From Aquificota bacterium (GTDB taxonomy: Bacteria > Aquificota > Aquificia > Aquificales > QOAS01): a stretch of DNA of 7,611 nt. Location of the stretch: contig JALSNH010000230.1 of the NCBI GenBank assembly GCA_026987085.1, positions 1 to 7,611 of the forward strand, in the 5' to 3' direction. The notes beneath the pieces are model-generated. The model ran no database searches. It worked only from the letters and a program-made list of their open reading frames with translations, and had not been told where the DNA came from. Below, piece after piece: positions 6,928 through 7,611 of this stretch. Within the stretch, counting starts at the first letter, position 1; each line of letters opens with the position of its first letter. The position numbers and the translations under genes are program-made.

Positions 6928-7568
6928 CGCAAAACCTCCACCTTTACAGGAATAACTCCCTCTTTAATGCCCCCCAAAGCCCTCATAGTTTTTGGGTAAA
7001 GGTCAAAGTCTCTTCCCTTTACAAAAGGACCCCTATCGAGAACAATAGCTTTTACACTCTTTCCATTTTCCAAGTTGGTTATACGAACAAGGGTTCCGAA
7101 TGGTAATTCTTTGTTTGCCAAACCGTAAAATTCTGGATTAAAAATTCTGCCTGACGCGGTATATTTTCCGCTTCCATCTCCGTATCCGTACCAAGATGCC
7201 AAACCTACTTTTACAACCCACGGACAATAAGGTTTATTTTTGCTATAACCGCAATGGATAACTTCTGCAACCACCCTATCCGCCTTTACCACCTTTTTAT
7301 AGGTATAAGGCAAACACAAATCGTAAAAAGGAGAGTAGTAAACGGCCAACTTAAGGGTTTTACCACTGGGCAGAACTAACTTTAAAAGACTTCCATCCTG
7401 AACTTTGTCCGAAACGGGACGTCTAACATTACAAAATTGAACTTTAGCCACAAATTGTTCGACACATTTTGCTCTTTCTAAAGAAAAAGTATTTTGTTTA
7501 AAAATTCTCCCACAAGAGGTAAAAAGCAAGCAGGAAAAAACCAATGATAGCAAAAGGTTTTTAAACAT
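6906..7568 (-). CDS. rlpA: RlpA-like double-psi beta-barrel lipoprotein
   Basis: RlpA proteins are envelope lipoproteins; the Pseudomonas one is a lytic transglycosylase cleaving stem-peptide-free glycan at the septum. This 220-residue protein has a lipoprotein signal peptide (MFKNLLLSLVFSCLLFTSC, lipid Cys19; Phe at -3 is atypical). A segment of unknown kind covers ~20-120. A C-terminal RlpA barrel (~121-214) contains GLASWYG (122-128), LPFGTLVRITNLENGKSV and LDRGPFVKGRDFDL (177-190). Asp178 of DRGPF is present, but ANKELPFGT has Asn152 where the family usually has the catalytic His. There is no C-terminal SPOR domain, unlike E. coli RlpA. Six cysteines beyond the lipid Cys (35, 46, 85, 106, 115, 215) could form disulfides. 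It leads a unit with dprA. The ATG at 7566-7568 lacks a good Shine-Dalgarno and lies 13 nt from a CRISPR-like repeat. The fold is certain; activity is not. Confidence 0.88.
   Translation of the reverse strand: MFKNLLLSLVFSCLLFTSCGRIFKQNTFSLERAKCVEQFVAKVQFCNVRRPVSDKVQDGSLLKLVLPSGKTLKLAVYYSPFYDLCLPYTYKKVVKADRVVAEVIHCGYSKNKPYCPWVVKVGLASWYGYGDGSGKYTASGRIFNPEFYGLANKELPFGTLVRITNLENGKSVKAIVLDRGPFVKGRDFDLYPKTMRALGGIKEGVIPVKVEVLRCGWPVR
6935..6939 (-). promoter_or_regulatory. Shine-Dalgarno GGAGG for dprA, inside rlpA
   Basis: On the minus strand GGAGG is followed by TTTTGCG and then TTG, an ideal seven-base spacing. It lies within the rlpA codons for the C-terminal Val-Glu-Val-Leu stretch. It favours the non-AUG start at 6925-6927 over the nearby ATG at 6919-6921 and indicates translation coupled to rlpA. 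Confidence 0.75.
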
Positions 7569-7581
7569 TAACTACTATTGT

Positions 7582-7610
7582 GCTTCAATTCCACTAAGTG
7601 GGTATAAAAC
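7582..7610 (-). CRISPR. Putative single CRISPR repeat, probably the trailer-end repeat of an array beyond the window
   Basis: Read on the minus strand this 29-nt element begins GTTTTATACC, has the dyad CCACTTAGTGG (7591-7601) in its middle and ends AATTGAAGC. Length, the GTTTT start, the small internal palindrome and an ATTGAA-type end (the crRNA 5' tag) are the usual look of type I-B/III repeats of thermophiles. GC instead of the common AC at the end would suit a degenerate last repeat. If so, the array reads toward rlpA and its leader lies at higher coordinates. Only one copy is visible and the window ends one base later, so repetition, the defining property, cannot be seen. No second copy and no cas gene occurs in the window. 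Confidence 0.5.
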
Positions 7611-7611
7611 G

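Noticed and set aside
6867..7106. Plus-strand open frame of 79 codons across the dprA/rlpA junction
   Set aside because: Antisense to two well-supported genes with no start signal or domain.

Overview
The window looks like AT-rich, very compact bacterial DNA, probably from a thermophilic, Gram-negative-type (two-membrane) organism. The proteins are rich in Lys, Glu, Ile and Val. A TolC-family outer-membrane channel, an RND pump and a lipoprotein imply an outer membrane. Spacers are almost absent. An Aquificota-like source (for example a Desulfurobacteriaceae relative) is my best guess; this is an inference from style, not from a search.

Layout from left to right. (1) The window opens inside a plus-strand S-adenosylmethionine hydrolase gene (DUF62 family), whose first ~30 codons lie outside. 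(2) Converging on it from the minus strand is a two-gene efflux unit, an RND inner-membrane pump followed by a TolC-type channel. These overlap by 11 nt, and the channel's Shine-Dalgarno lies inside the last pump codons. No membrane fusion (adaptor) protein gene accompanies them. (3) A 55-bp divergent spacer separates the pump from a plus-strand metallo-beta-lactamase-fold hydrolase (COG1237 type). (4) Converging on that is another minus-strand pair, an RlpA-like double-psi beta-barrel lipoprotein followed by DprA, the RecA-loading protein of natural transformation, overlapping by 22 nt. (5) The last 43 bases, upstream of rlpA, contain a 29-nt element with the look of a CRISPR repeat, cut off by the window edge.

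The main points for a second look are: the CRISPR-like repeat 13 nt from the rlpA start, probably the trailer end of an array lying outside; two independent convergent gene pairs that each share one palindromic TTAA as both stop codons; a divergent promoter region in which neither gene has a Shine-Dalgarno and both best -10 boxes predict near-leaderless mRNAs; an RND pump with Arg at the AcrB Lys940 position and no adaptor gene; and an RlpA domain with Asn in place of the usual catalytic His. I did not find a clearly new multi-gene system. Most of the window is recognisable housekeeping or envelope genes, and no stretch over 300 bases lacks a gene.
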